Positions 1-7,802 of a stretch of DNA of 64,000 nucleotides are shown here, piece after piece. The stretch comes from Kribbella flavida DSM 17836 (GTDB taxonomy: Bacteria; Actinomycetota; Actinomycetes; Propionibacteriales; Kribbellaceae), in the NCBI RefSeq assembly GCF_000024345.1, contig NC_013729.1:4960001-5024000 (forward strand). Reading direction: 5' to 3'. Below the pieces are notes generated by a model. The model was not told the origin of the DNA. It saw only the letters and a program-made list of their open reading frames with translations, and did no database searches. The translations under genes were made by a program, and so were the position numbers. The first letter of the stretch is position 1, and every line of letters begins with the position of its first letter.

Positions 1-1070
1 CGGACGGCGGCTACGCGGTCAAGCTCAAGGCCTCGATCCAGACCGAGGACTTCGATCTGGTGCAGCCCGTCGACGAGCAGATGGACGAGTACGAACGCCG
101 GCGCCTGCTCTACGTGGCAGCCACCCGGGCCCGCGACCACCTCGTTGTCTCGCTGCACCGATCCGGCACCCGCCGCCACTCCAGCAACGCCGAACTGCTC
201 ACCTCGGCCAACGCCCTGGACGTCCCTCACATCCACCGCCTGGCCACCCCGTCGACCAGCGCGCTCACCGCGGACCCGGCCTCAGCCTCCCGTCCCGAGG
301 CCGGCGTACCCGGCGAGCATTTCTCGCTGGCCCCTGTCGCCTCAGCGGCTTCCCCCGACGACAACAACGACTCCCCCAGCGGCCAGAAGCAAGCCCTCAC
401 CACGCGCACCCGCCGCGCCCTCGAAGTGGCCCCACCCCTCAACCGCGCCGAATGGCAGACGCGCATCGAGCAAGCCCGCGCCTCCAGCCGTCGCAAGTCC
501 TCGCACAGCCCCTCCGGCCTGGAAGGCACCGGCCCGGACGTCGCCCTCCACGAGGCCGACCCCGGCACCGCTAAAGCCGCCCGCGACATCGACCTCCCAC
601 CCTGGTCGAAGGGCCGCTACGGCACCGCCATCGGCCGCGCCGTGCACGGCGTGCTCCAGGTCGTCGACCTCACCACCGGCGCCGGGCTCGACGCGGCGGT
701 CGCGGCCCAGTGCCTGGCCGAAGGAGTAGTCGAGTACGCCGACGTCGTGCGAGCCCTCGTCCGCTCGGCCCTCTCCTCCGAGATCGTTCAACGAGCCGCC
801 ACCCGCGACCACTGGCGGGAGTCCTACGTCGGCATCCCGCAGCCCGACGGCACCGTGCTCGAAGGCTTCATCGACCTGCTCTACCGAGAGGACGACGGCA
901 CCCTGATGATCGTCGACTACAAAACCGACGCCATTCCCGCCGCAGCCTTGCACGCCCGCATCGCCCACTACACCCCGCAACTCCAGGCCTACACCACCAT
1001 GCTCCCCACCAAGTCCCGAGCAACCCTGCTCTTCCTGTCCCCCACGGCAGCCCATGCCCACCAGCTATGA
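1..1070 (+). CDS. UvrD/AddA-type helicase-nuclease, C-terminal part
   Basis: Partial gene entering from the left edge; the reading frame is open from base 3. It shows superfamily-1 helicase motif VI (RRLLYVAATRARD, about base 105-145), then a low-conservation linker, then a RecB-family PD-(D/E)XK nuclease: a YGTAIGRAVHGVL segment, GFIDLLYRE followed by IVDYKTD (catalytic D-x-K), and the downstream YTPQLQAY glutamine helix. Such proteins unwind and degrade DNA ends in double-strand-break processing, normally in the cytoplasm. The helicase core, including Walker A, lies outside the window, so I cannot tell a PD-(D/E)XK-tailed UvrD from a true AddA. The stop is the TGA at 1068-1070. The first ATG inside the window is not the start. 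Confidence 0.85.
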   Translation, partial: DGGYAVKLKASIQTEDFDLVQPVDEQMDEYERRRLLYVAATRARDHLVVSLHRSGTRRHSSNAELLTSANALDVPHIHRLATPSTSALTADPASASRPEAGVPGEHFSLAPVASAASPDDNNDSPSGQKQALTTRTRRALEVAPPLNRAEWQTRIEQARASSRRKSSHSPSGLEGTGPDVALHEADPGTAKAARDIDLPPWSKGRYGTAIGRAVHGVLQVVDLTTGAGLDAAVAAQCLAEGVVEYADVVRALVRSALSSEIVQRAATRDHWRESYVGIPQPDGTVLEGFIDLLYREDDGTLMIVDYKTDAIPAAALHARIAHYTPQLQAYTTMLPTKSRATLLFLSPTAAHAHQL

Positions 1071-1996
1071 ATTTGCCTATCGCAACTAAAAGACGCACCC
1101 GTCCACACCCATGAAATCTGTCTGGCCGGCCACAAGGCGTACTACGCGTACCGACCGGCAGCGCCGCTGCCCCGGTCCCGCCGCCGCGCGCTGATCGGCA
1201 GCACCCGCGTGCACCGCGTGCTGATCGGCGCCGCCCACGTGCACCGCGTCCTGATCGGCACCACTCACGTGCACCGCGTCCTGATCGGCACCACTCACGT
1301 GCACCGCGTCCTGATCGGCACCACCCACGTGCACCGCGTCCTGATCGGCACCACCCACGTGCACCGCGTCCTGATCGGCACCACCCACGTGCACCGCGTC
1401 CTGATCGGCACCACCCACGTGCACCGCGTCCTGATCGGCACCACCCACGTGCACCGCGTCCTGATCGGCACCACCCACGTGCACCGCGTCCTGATCGGCA
1501 CCACCCACGTGCACCGCGTCCTGATCGGCACCACCCACGTGCACCGCGTCCTGATCGGCACCACCCACGTGCACCGCGCCGGGAGCCGGCACGCCCGCGA
1601 AAGGCACGGCTGTCCGGCTGTCATCACCGACTGCACCGGAGCCCGCAACCAGGCCTGGCAGCTCAACGAGGACCTGTCAGTCAGCAGCGCCGCCCGGCCC
1701 ACGACAGGTGCGTACCCGGCGTTGGGCGATCGAGCAGCGCCGCTGCCCGGGCCTAGCCCTGCCGCCTCAGGTCTCGCTATAGCCCTGCGCCCGAGGTCCC
1801 ACTGGAGTCGGAGGGCGGCTACCACCGCCGCCTGACCTACTGCGCCTGCTCGATTCCGACGTTGGCCGATAGCAGCTAATTCACTTGCCGTCCCACAGCG
1901 ACAGCCCGACGATCGGTACATGACCACGACCACAACCCTTCTGCCGTTGACCTCCGCCGAACTTCCGGTGGCGGCCCAGCAGCAGACCGGCCGACT
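1071..1996. other. Intergenic region dominated by a 30-bp tandem array
   Basis: No gene is supported here apart from a doubtful short ORF at 1920-2024. Open frames exist on both strands across the repeat array only because the 30-bp unit is a multiple of three and lacks stops. The flanks at 1071-1178 and 1581-1919 show no recognisable domain, promoter or RNA. Confidence 0.6.
1179..1580. repeat. 30-bp tandem repeat, 12 full units plus degenerate ends
   Basis: Full units start every 30 bases from 1209 to 1539, with a truncated unit at 1569-1580 and a decayed one at 1179-1208. The unit reads GTGCACCGCGTCCTGATCGG followed by CACCACCCAC. The first unit differs at several bases, units 2 and 3 carry CACTCAC, and the rest are essentially identical, which indicates recent expansion. 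Each junction forms CACGTGCAC, containing the palindromes CACGTG and GTGCAC. There are no unique spacers, so it is not a CRISPR array. Confidence 0.97.
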
Positions 1997-2024
1997 GTGG
2001 GGACCGATCCGCTCCCGCTCGTGA
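1920..2024 (+). CDS. Possible 34-codon upstream ORF of the LysE gene
   Basis: ATG at 1920 opens a short frame beginning MTTTTTLLPLTS and ending at the TGA of 2022-2024. That stop overlaps an in-frame GTG of the LysE-family gene (2021) as GTGA, the junction typical of translational coupling. No domain is recognisable. It may be a leader peptide, a remnant of a truncated upstream gene, or chance. Confidence 0.2.
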   Translation: MTTTTTLLPLTSAELPVAAQQQTGRLWGPIRSRS

Positions 2025-2653
2025 TCACCGCGCTCGTCGCCGGTCTGCTGGCCGGCTACGGCATCGCCATCCCCGTCGGCGCCATCGGCACCTATCTAGT
2101 AGCCCTCACCGCCCGTACGAACTTAAGGGTCGGCGCCGCAGCCGCCCTCGGCGTCGCAACCGCCGACGGCCTCTACGCCCTCGTCGCCACCCTCGGCGGC
2201 TCCGCGATCGCTCCGGCCCTCGCGCCCATCACCACACCCCTCAAGTGGATCTCTGTCGCGGTGCTCCTGACTCTCGCCGCACGCGGAGCCGTCACCGCAT
2301 TCACCCAGCACCGCCGCATCCAGTCCACCAACAACTCAGCCGTGCCACTACCTACCCCCATCAGGGCCTACATCACCCTGCTCGGCATGACGCTGCTCAA
2401 CCCCACCACGATCATCTACTTCACCGCGCTGGTCCTGGGCGGCCAAGACACCACCACTCCCACCTACCTGGAACAGTCCCTCTTCATCCTCGCCGCCTTC
2501 GCAGCCTCCGCCTCCTGGCAACTCCTCCTCTCCGGCAGCGGCGCCCTCCTCGGCCGCCTACTGACCAGCCCCCGAGCCCGCCTCCTGACGGCGCTGGCAT
2601 CCAGCGCCCTGATCACCGCCCTGGCCGTCCAGATCCTCATCACCACCATCTGA
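1997..2653 (+). CDS. LysE/ArgO-family amino-acid exporter
   Basis: A 218-residue (210 from the later start) integral membrane protein with about six hydrophobic segments. The N-terminal segment ends in GIAIPVGAIGTYLV, the proline-containing motif of LysE/RhtB translocators, and NPTTIIYFTALV matches the family's conserved N-P-x-(T/A) in the fourth helix. Family members export basic or other amino acids across the cytoplasmic membrane; the substrate cannot be read from sequence. Start is uncertain: GTG 1997 gives a polar MGTDPLP lead, while GTG 2021 begins directly at ITALVAGLLAG as most relatives do and overlaps the stop of the short upstream ORF. No regulator is adjacent. Confidence 0.82.
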   Translation: MGTDPLPLVITALVAGLLAGYGIAIPVGAIGTYLVALTARTNLRVGAAAALGVATADGLYALVATLGGSAIAPALAPITTPLKWISVAVLLTLAARGAVTAFTQHRRIQSTNNSAVPLPTPIRAYITLLGMTLLNPTTIIYFTALVLGGQDTTTPTYLEQSLFILAAFAASASWQLLLSGSGALLGRLLTSPRARLLTALASSALITALAVQILITTI

Positions 2654-3032
2654 CCGACTCCAGCACCTCACCGACCCCGCCGTGAAGTCGCTCGACCTTG
2701 CTCCGGGACTGAAGGAGTCAGCGTTCCGGGCTGGCGGAGTCCTCCCCGCGCGTTCAGCACGCCGGTCTACCACGCTCGGCACCGCCGTGCTCGCGCACTG
2801 ACTAGACCCGGTACATCGAGGCAGCTATGCGGCGGACGAGTGTCCTGGCACCTAGATGGCGTGGCGGCTCGAGCCTGCGTGATCAGTCTCAGCAGCGCGG
2901 GCGCTCCTAGGTCTATCTGCCCTTCGGCGAGACCAAGTGCTCCAACATGGGCCACGAACTCGGCCCGGCAATCATCGAAGTTGCTGAACACGGAGTCGAT
3001 CCGCCTGTAGCCGGCAGCTCAGCTGTACGGCG

Positions 3033-3090
3033 CACACCATGCGGGGACCTCGGACAGGACGCAGCCTGTCCAAGGTCCCCGCATGGTGTG
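3033..3090. repeat. Near-perfect 26-bp inverted repeat (hairpin)
   Basis: The left arm 3033-3058 (core CCATGCGGGGACCT) and the right arm 3065-3090 (core AGGTCCCCGCATGG) are reverse complements with a single mismatch (C at 3051 against A at 3072), separated by six bases. There is no T-tract, so it is not a classical intrinsic terminator. It could form a cruciform or a stable RNA hairpin, or be a protein-binding or mobile-element end. Confidence 0.9.
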
Positions 3091-3192
3091 TGAGGTCCCT
3101 GATCGGACCGGGGCCGGAGCACGATCGGCAGGCCGCAGAGGCGGAACGGCCGGGCAAGACACCGCTCACACGCAAAACGGCCTCCGCACGCT

Positions 3193-3340
3193 CGCCTCCC
3201 CACGCCGCCCGCGCACCTCGCGCTACCGCACCCACGCCCGCGCACCCCCGCACGATCGCCTCCCCATCCCGCCCCCGCACCTCGCGCCACCGCTCCCACG
3301 CCCGCGCACCCCCGCACGATCACCTCCCCACACCGCCCGC
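3193..3340. repeat. 64-bp direct repeat, two full units and part of a third
   Basis: Units start at 3193, 3257 and 3321, each opening CRCCTCCCCA and, in the two full units, closing CGCACCCCCGCACGAT. The two full units differ at only a few bases; the third breaks off after about 20 bases. Confidence 0.85.
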
Positions 3341-3560
3341 GCCGACGTCGGAGTCGGTCTCGTCCGTCGAGGTACTCGTGCTCGGACGGACTTCCGGCGG
3401 GAACCGCGCACCGATTGCCCTGGCTCGACTCGCTCGCGCCGCCGTTCCCAGTCCATGCACCTCCGCACACTTAGCCGGAGGTTCTTCCCGAGCGACGAAC
3501 TGCTCGGGCCAGGACGGTCGGCATATTTCCTCTGCCCCCGCGATCCACGCGATGCTCCCC

Positions 3561-3640
3561 AGCACCACCCGCTGTCCCACTACATCCGCCACCCCTCCCC
3601 AGCACCACCCGCTGTCCCGACGTTTCCGCCACCCCTCCCC
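3561..3640. repeat. 40-bp direct repeat, two units
   Basis: Units 3561-3600 and 3601-3640 both begin AGCACCACCCGCTGTCCC and end TCCGCCACCCCTCCCC; they differ only in a six-base middle (ACTACA versus GACGTT). Confidence 0.85.
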
Positions 3641-3800
3641 GGCGTCCGCGGCGTCCCGGCGTCCATGCCGTCCCCGCGAGCCGCTGCTTGGTGCCGTCGA
3701 CGAAGCCGCCGCTGCCGCGGTGCTCTCCGCCCGTCCCAGCTGCTGCCCCTGTCGTTCCTGCTGTGCGTGCAACGCCGCTGTCCCGCCGCCCTGCCTGCAA

Positions 3801-3988
3801 TCCGCTGACCCGCTGCCCGCTGACCCGCCGCAGCCCGCTGGACGTGTTGCCGTACGAGGACCCGGCGCCCCGCCACCCGCTGTCTCGCCGGACTCCGCTG
3901 ACCCGCTGCCCGCTGACCCGCTGCACCCCCGCTGGACATGTCGCCTACAGGGAACACCCAGCGCCTCGCTACCCGCTGTCCCGCGGGC
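3801..3988. repeat. 94-bp imperfect direct repeat, two units
   Basis: Units 3801-3894 and 3895-3988 share the opening TCCGCTGACCCGCTGCCCGC, a CCGCTGGAC-rGT block at the same offset and a closing CCCGCTGTC-TCGC-type block. Divergence is higher than in the neighbouring repeats, so this duplication looks older. Confidence 0.75.
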
Positions 3989-4100
3989 ATGCTGCCTCGC
4001 ACGAGCACGCTGTGCGGACGAGCGCGCACCTCCGTACGGCGTCTCACCGTCGACCCCCAGACCTGCTCGCCGCGAACCCGGCCCCTGGAACGATGGCTGG

Positions 4101-4898
4101 ATGACGAGCATGGTGTGGATCGGTGGGGCGCCCGGTGCCGGCAAGTCGACGGTTGCTCGGCGGCTGGCGCGCGAACGGGATCTGCCGTTGCACCCGGTTG
4201 ATCTGTGGACGTACGACCATCTGGAGCGGATACCTGCGTTCAGGTCGCTGGCCGAAGAGGTTGCCGAGGGCCCGGAAGAGGCCGCTGCGGTGTTCATCGA
4301 GATTTCGCGGGCGCGGCTGGAGGTGCTGGTGGAGGACGTGCGGGAACGCGGGCTCGGCGAGGTCCCGGCGCTGGTTGAGGGGCCGCAGCTGTTGCCGTCG
4401 ATGCTGCGTGCTGAGGTTCGCGCGGCGATCTGGCTGGTGCCTGATACCGAGCAGACGCGGAAGGCGCGGGAGCAGCGGCTCGCCGGTGTCGACGATCCCG
4501 CCGCGCGGGCTCAACTGGATGCCCTGCTCGCGCGCGACGCCGTACTCGCGCAGCGGATTCGGGAAGAGGCGGCAGCTGCGGGGCTGCCTCTCATCGAGCT
4601 AGGTCCTGCTCCGGACTGGGAGGCGGTCTTCGCGACGGTCGAAGCGACTTTGGGTGACCTCCCGAGGCTCCAGCCCGGTGAGCAGTTGAGCAGGCAGCGG
4701 CGCATCGAGAACCGCGCCGCCTGCCGCCAACTCCGCCTCTGGCAGGCGGACCGGGGATTCGCTGAACTGCCGCCATTTCCCTTCGCGTGCGAGTGCGGCC
4801 GGTCCGGCTGCGCCCTGACCGTCGAAGGCAGCCCGGACCAGTACGACGCGCACAGGAACTCGCCAGTGCTCGCGGACGCCCATGCGGGTCACCGATAG
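4101..4898 (+). CDS. P-loop kinase-like protein with C-terminal Cys-rich segment
   Basis: A 265-residue protein. Near the N-terminus VWIGGAPGAGKSTVARRLA is a Walker A P-loop of the AAA_18/33 or shikimate/adenylate-kinase type, followed by HPVDLW (possible Walker B or substrate Asp) and a helical region to about residue 190. The C-terminus carries FACECGRSGCALTV followed by SPDQYDAHRNSP, a CxC-xxx-C segment seen at the tail of various actinobacterial proteins and perhaps metal-binding. It probably phosphorylates a small molecule or works as an NTPase; substrate unknown. I place the start at ATG 4101 because the Walker A fold begins there; the frame stays open upstream to 3039 but that translation is low-complexity. 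Confidence 0.75.
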   Translation: MTSMVWIGGAPGAGKSTVARRLARERDLPLHPVDLWTYDHLERIPAFRSLAEEVAEGPEEAAAVFIEISRARLEVLVEDVRERGLGEVPALVEGPQLLPSMLRAEVRAAIWLVPDTEQTRKAREQRLAGVDDPAARAQLDALLARDAVLAQRIREEAAAAGLPLIELGPAPDWEAVFATVEATLGDLPRLQPGEQLSRQRRIENRAACRQLRLWQADRGFAELPPFPFACECGRSGCALTVEGSPDQYDAHRNSPVLADAHAGHR

Positions 4899-5331
4899 TC
4901 ATTCGCACAGACGCTGTGGCCAACGGCCCCGGAGACCCGCGTCGCGCCACTGACGCCGTCCAGCCGACTCGAGCAGAACTCAGGGACTGCTGATGTAGCC
5001 GGTGCGATCGTCGTGGGCTCGGCCTGCGAGCGACGTGGCCGTCAGGTCGTACGGCGTCCTGGGTGTCCGGAGTTTGACGCCGTACATCGCGACCGCCAGG
5101 ACTCAGACCAGCGGATCAGCTTCGAGCGGGCGGGGTTACGGAGAGTTTATGGGGGAAGATGGGGGTTACGGGAGGATGGTTACCGGCTGTGGAGAAGTGG
5201 GGACGCACCCTGTGGGCGGTGGGAGCCGGGTGTCCCCTACGATGCACCGCATCCGGATTTGATCGGATTCCCGGTCGGATCGCCCCAAGTCCGGCTGGCG
5301 GGTTCGCCACCAAGAGTGTGAGGGTGTGGCT
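4899..5331. other. Intergenic, nothing recognised
   Basis: About 430 bases with short open frames but no domain, ribosome-site-supported start, repeat or RNA that I can identify. A G-rich patch lies at about 5149-5230. Confidence 0.5.
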
Positions 5332-5958
5332 ATGAACATCGGTAGTCGGAAGATCGTCGTGGACGAGGCCATCGCGCAGCTGCGGCTGTACTGCGAGTCC
5401 AACGGTGCGGTGCTGAAGTACTACGACGGGCTTCCGGGGCTGACCACGGTCGGTGGTTCGGAGCCGGACAAGGTGACGCTGGAGGACCTGGCGCGCACGA
5501 TGGTGGTCGGCTCCGACCTGCGCGCGCTGGACATCCCGTGGTTGCTCGAGGTGGACGCGGAGAAGGAGTTCGCGGCGATTCCGGTCAAGGCGCGGCTGGA
5601 GGACGCACCGCCTGGTTCGGAGCTGTTCGACGCGGCGATCGCGCTGGATGAGAAGTTCTCCGGTCACCGCGGGTTCGGCCACGCGAAGAAGGCGAAACTG
5701 CTGCACCTCAAGCGGCCGTACCTCTTCCCCGTCAGCGACAGCTTCATCCGCATGACCTACAGCGAGGCCTCCGCCGGCGCGGAGTTCCTCGCCGCGGTGC
5801 ACCGCGACCTGGTGAGCCCCGCCAACGTTCGCGACTTCGCGGTGCTGCAGACCCGGCTGATCGCGGAGCCCGCGACCTCCCCCGCGAAGGTCCTCGCCGA
5901 GGCCCCGACCCTTCGGCTGCTCGACATCCTCGCGTCCCTGCTGGGCGAGGCCAAGTAG
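5332..5958 (+). CDS. Conserved hypothetical (DUF6308-like)
   Basis: A 208-residue soluble protein without signal peptide or membrane segment. It contains GLTTVGGSEPDKVTLEDLA, a GHRGFGHAKKAKLLHLKRP basic stretch and LFPVSDSFI. I associate this pattern, from memory and with modest certainty, with a DUF6308-type family of actinobacterial proteins whose function is unknown; the basic patch followed by an Asp-containing segment could contact nucleic acid. ATG 5332 is chosen; GTG 5326 in the same frame adds two residues. It stands alone, with the next gene converging from the opposite strand. Confidence 0.7.
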   Translation: MNIGSRKIVVDEAIAQLRLYCESNGAVLKYYDGLPGLTTVGGSEPDKVTLEDLARTMVVGSDLRALDIPWLLEVDAEKEFAAIPVKARLEDAPPGSELFDAAIALDEKFSGHRGFGHAKKAKLLHLKRPYLFPVSDSFIRMTYSEASAGAEFLAAVHRDLVSPANVRDFAVLQTRLIAEPATSPAKVLAEAPTLRLLDILASLLGEAK

Positions 5959-6089
5959 CCGGTACGCCGACGCCGGCGGCTCGTCCGCCAACCGCGCACA
6001 CGCACGCCCTGGGATGAGCAGCCGAGTTCGACCCACACCCTGGCGCACGCGGACAACGCACCGGTCCACCTCCCGGAGACCGACCGGGA

Positions 6090-7694
6090 CTAACTCACGC
6101 CCAGCCGCGCCAGCGGCTCCACCAGTTCTCGTTCCTCGTAGGAGAGGTGGGAGAGCAGGGTGTCGTCGAGCAGGTCCACGGCTTCGCGGAGGGCGTTGAT
6201 CGTGGCGGAGCCGTCGACCAGGCCTACCAGCGCTTTGTCGATTCCTTCGAGCACGTCGTGGATGACGAGGTGCTCTTCCTGGAGGCGGTCGACCACCGGG
6301 GTGAGACGGGAGTCGGCGCGGCGGAGGCGGGGGAAGAGAGACGCGTCTTCGATGGAGTGGTGGGTGGTGACGAGGCGGCAGTAGGACTCGCAGTAGACGC
6401 CGAGGGTCCAGTTGTTCTGGCGCATGGTCATCGTGTTGATGTGGGAGCGGGCTTGGCCTACTTCGAGGGACCCTGCGGCGACCTGTTCGACCAGGTCGCG
6501 GATCTGCTCGAGTTCGGAGCGGAGGTGGTCGTGGACCTGGATGAGGTGCCGGCCGGAGGCGAGTTGGTGCGGCGTGTAGGTGCGGTCCGGGTCAAGCGCG
6601 GGGCCGGTGGGGCGGGCCGACTCGTCCCACGGGACGACGGAGCTGCGGCGTACGGTCGGCGGCGGAGTTGGTACGACCGGGAAGTTGCTCTCGCGCGCAG
6701 AGGTGGGCACGGCGGCCGCAAACGCAACAACCGAAGAGTCCGAGCTCGCCGGCCCCAAGGACGCAGCGTCGGCCGGCACAGAGCCAGCAGCGGCCGGCAC
6801 AGCAGAAGCAGCAGTAGCTCGGCCAGCAGCCACCGCCTCCCGCACCCCCGCCGCCACCTCGGCGAAGCGCCGGATGTCGTCCGGGTCGTCCGACGCCAGG
6901 ATGTACGTGCTCATCCCCTCGGTCAGCGTCAGCTCGGTCAGCTGCTCGATCCAGACCTCCTCAGGACCCTGCAGAAACCCACTGCGGCCGTCGAAACGCC
7001 CCGACACGTTGTAGAGCCGGCGCACCGTTGACGGCTCCCGCCCGGCTGCCACAGCGGCTTCGTCGATGATCTTGTTCATCGCAGCAAGCTCGTCCGGCCC
7101 CGCATACGCACTGGAAGGCAACCAGCCGTCGGCCGACCGCCCCGTCAACGCGAGCATGCGAGGCTTGTAGGCGCCCAGCCAGATCTCCACGTCGTGGGCC
7201 GGCGCCGGGCCACGCTTGGCTCCGCTGAGCGAGTAGTGCTCGCCCGCGAGCCGGATCCCGCCGCCCTCCGGCTTCCACACCTCACGGATGATGCCCACTG
7301 CCTCTTCCAGCGCAGTGATGCTCTGTCCAGCAGTCAGCTGCGGCCCACCGTTCGCAGCAATGGCCTCACGGAAGCCACCGGCGCCCAGCCCCAGCTCCAC
7401 GCGCCCACCGGTCAGCAGGTCGAGCCCAGCGACGCTGCGCGCCAGCACGACGGGGTGCCGCAGCGGCAAGTTCGCCACGTTCGTCGCAACCTTCACCGAC
7501 TGGGTGTGCGAGGCGATCACCGTGAGCAGAGTCCACGCGTCCATCAGCCGCGGCTGGTACGGATGGTCCTGCACAGTGACCAGGTCCAGGCCGACCTGCT
7601 CGGTCACCTGTGCCAGCGCGACCACCCGCTCCGCCTGCTCCACCACCGGAGTCAGGAACGTCCCGAAGACCAACTCGTGCCCGTAGTCCATCAT
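6090..7694 (-). CDS. LLM-class flavin-dependent oxidoreductase fused to a hemerythrin-like domain
   Basis: A 534-residue fusion. Residues about 1-285 are a luciferase-like (F420/FMN) TIM barrel: LVTVQDHPYQPRLMDAWTLL near the start, then HPVVLARSVAGLDLLTGGRVELGLGAG typical of the family. A Ala/Ser/Pro linker (about 290-375) follows, then a four-helix hemerythrin-like domain to the C-terminus with iron-ligand candidates: HDHLRSELE, TTHHSIEDASLFPRL, EEHLVIHDVL and LSHLSYEERELVEPL. The first domain should oxidise or reduce an organic substrate with a flavin cofactor; the second may sense or scavenge O2 or NO, or supply an iron centre. The gene diverges from a MarR regulator across two operator copies, so MarR control is likely. 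ATG 7694 and ATG 7691 are alternative starts. Confidence 0.9.
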   Translation of the reverse strand: MMDYGHELVFGTFLTPVVEQAERVVALAQVTEQVGLDLVTVQDHPYQPRLMDAWTLLTVIASHTQSVKVATNVANLPLRHPVVLARSVAGLDLLTGGRVELGLGAGGFREAIAANGGPQLTAGQSITALEEAVGIIREVWKPEGGGIRLAGEHYSLSGAKRGPAPAHDVEIWLGAYKPRMLALTGRSADGWLPSSAYAGPDELAAMNKIIDEAAVAAGREPSTVRRLYNVSGRFDGRSGFLQGPEEVWIEQLTELTLTEGMSTYILASDDPDDIRRFAEVAAGVREAVAAGRATAASAVPAAAGSVPADAASLGPASSDSSVVAFAAAVPTSARESNFPVVPTPPPTVRRSSVVPWDESARPTGPALDPDRTYTPHQLASGRHLIQVHDHLRSELEQIRDLVEQVAAGSLEVGQARSHINTMTMRQNNWTLGVYCESYCRLVTTHHSIEDASLFPRLRRADSRLTPVVDRLQEEHLVIHDVLEGIDKALVGLVDGSATINALREAVDLLDDTLLSHLSYEERELVEPLARLGVS

Positions 7695-7718
7695 TCACAC
7701 CTTCGTTGCCGCAGTTAG

Positions 7719-7731
7719 TTCGTGACACGTA
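7719..7731. promoter_or_regulatory. MarR operator candidate, copy 1
   Basis: TTCGTG-A-CACGTA, an inverted repeat with one mismatch, matching the perfect copy 37 bases downstream. It lies in the divergent promoter region between the flavin oxidoreductase/hemerythrin gene and marR. Confidence 0.55.
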
Positions 7732-7755
7732 CTATTGACCTGACGAACAAATTAC

Positions 7756-7768
7756 TTCGTGCCACGAA
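7756..7768. promoter_or_regulatory. MarR operator candidate, copy 2 (perfect)
   Basis: TTCGTG-C-CACGAA is a perfect 6+1+6 inverted repeat. Two such sites, 37 bases apart centre to centre, in the divergent region support autoregulation of the MarR gene and control of the facing oxidoreductase. Confidence 0.6.
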
Positions 7769-7802
7769 CATTCACAAGCCCGTCCGTGGGGAGCAGCACC
7801 GG

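Larger units (their letters stand above)
2654..4100. other. Gene-poor, repeat-rich region
   Basis: About 1.4 kb without a supportable gene. Long open frames occur on both strands but translate to low-complexity Arg/Pro/Ala/Ser strings with no domain and disagree between strands. The region holds a strong hairpin (3033-3090) and three sets of direct repeats (3193-3340, 3561-3640, 3801-3988). Base composition is C-rich on the + strand from about 3180 onward. Confidence 0.6.

Noticed and set aside
342..1061. Minus-strand frame opposite the helicase-nuclease
   Set aside because: Shadow of a well-supported gene; Gly/Val-rich nonsense.
1179..1580. CRISPR array
   Set aside because: Units are contiguous without unique spacers, and there are no cas genes in the window.
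1209..1835. Long open frame across the 30-bp array on the + strand (and two on the - strand)
   Set aside because: The unit is a multiple of three without stops in several frames; the encoded strings (HRVLIGTTHV, AVHVGGADQD, CTWVVPIRTR) match no domain I know and conflict between strands.
2767..2991. Minus frame starting MFSNFDDCRAEFVAHV as a gene fragment
   Set aside because: Slight resemblance to a coding stretch, but too short and unlinked to any family.
3039..4100. N-terminal extension of the P-loop gene (frame open from 3039)
   Set aside because: Translation is low-complexity over direct repeats; the Walker A fold begins right after ATG 4101.
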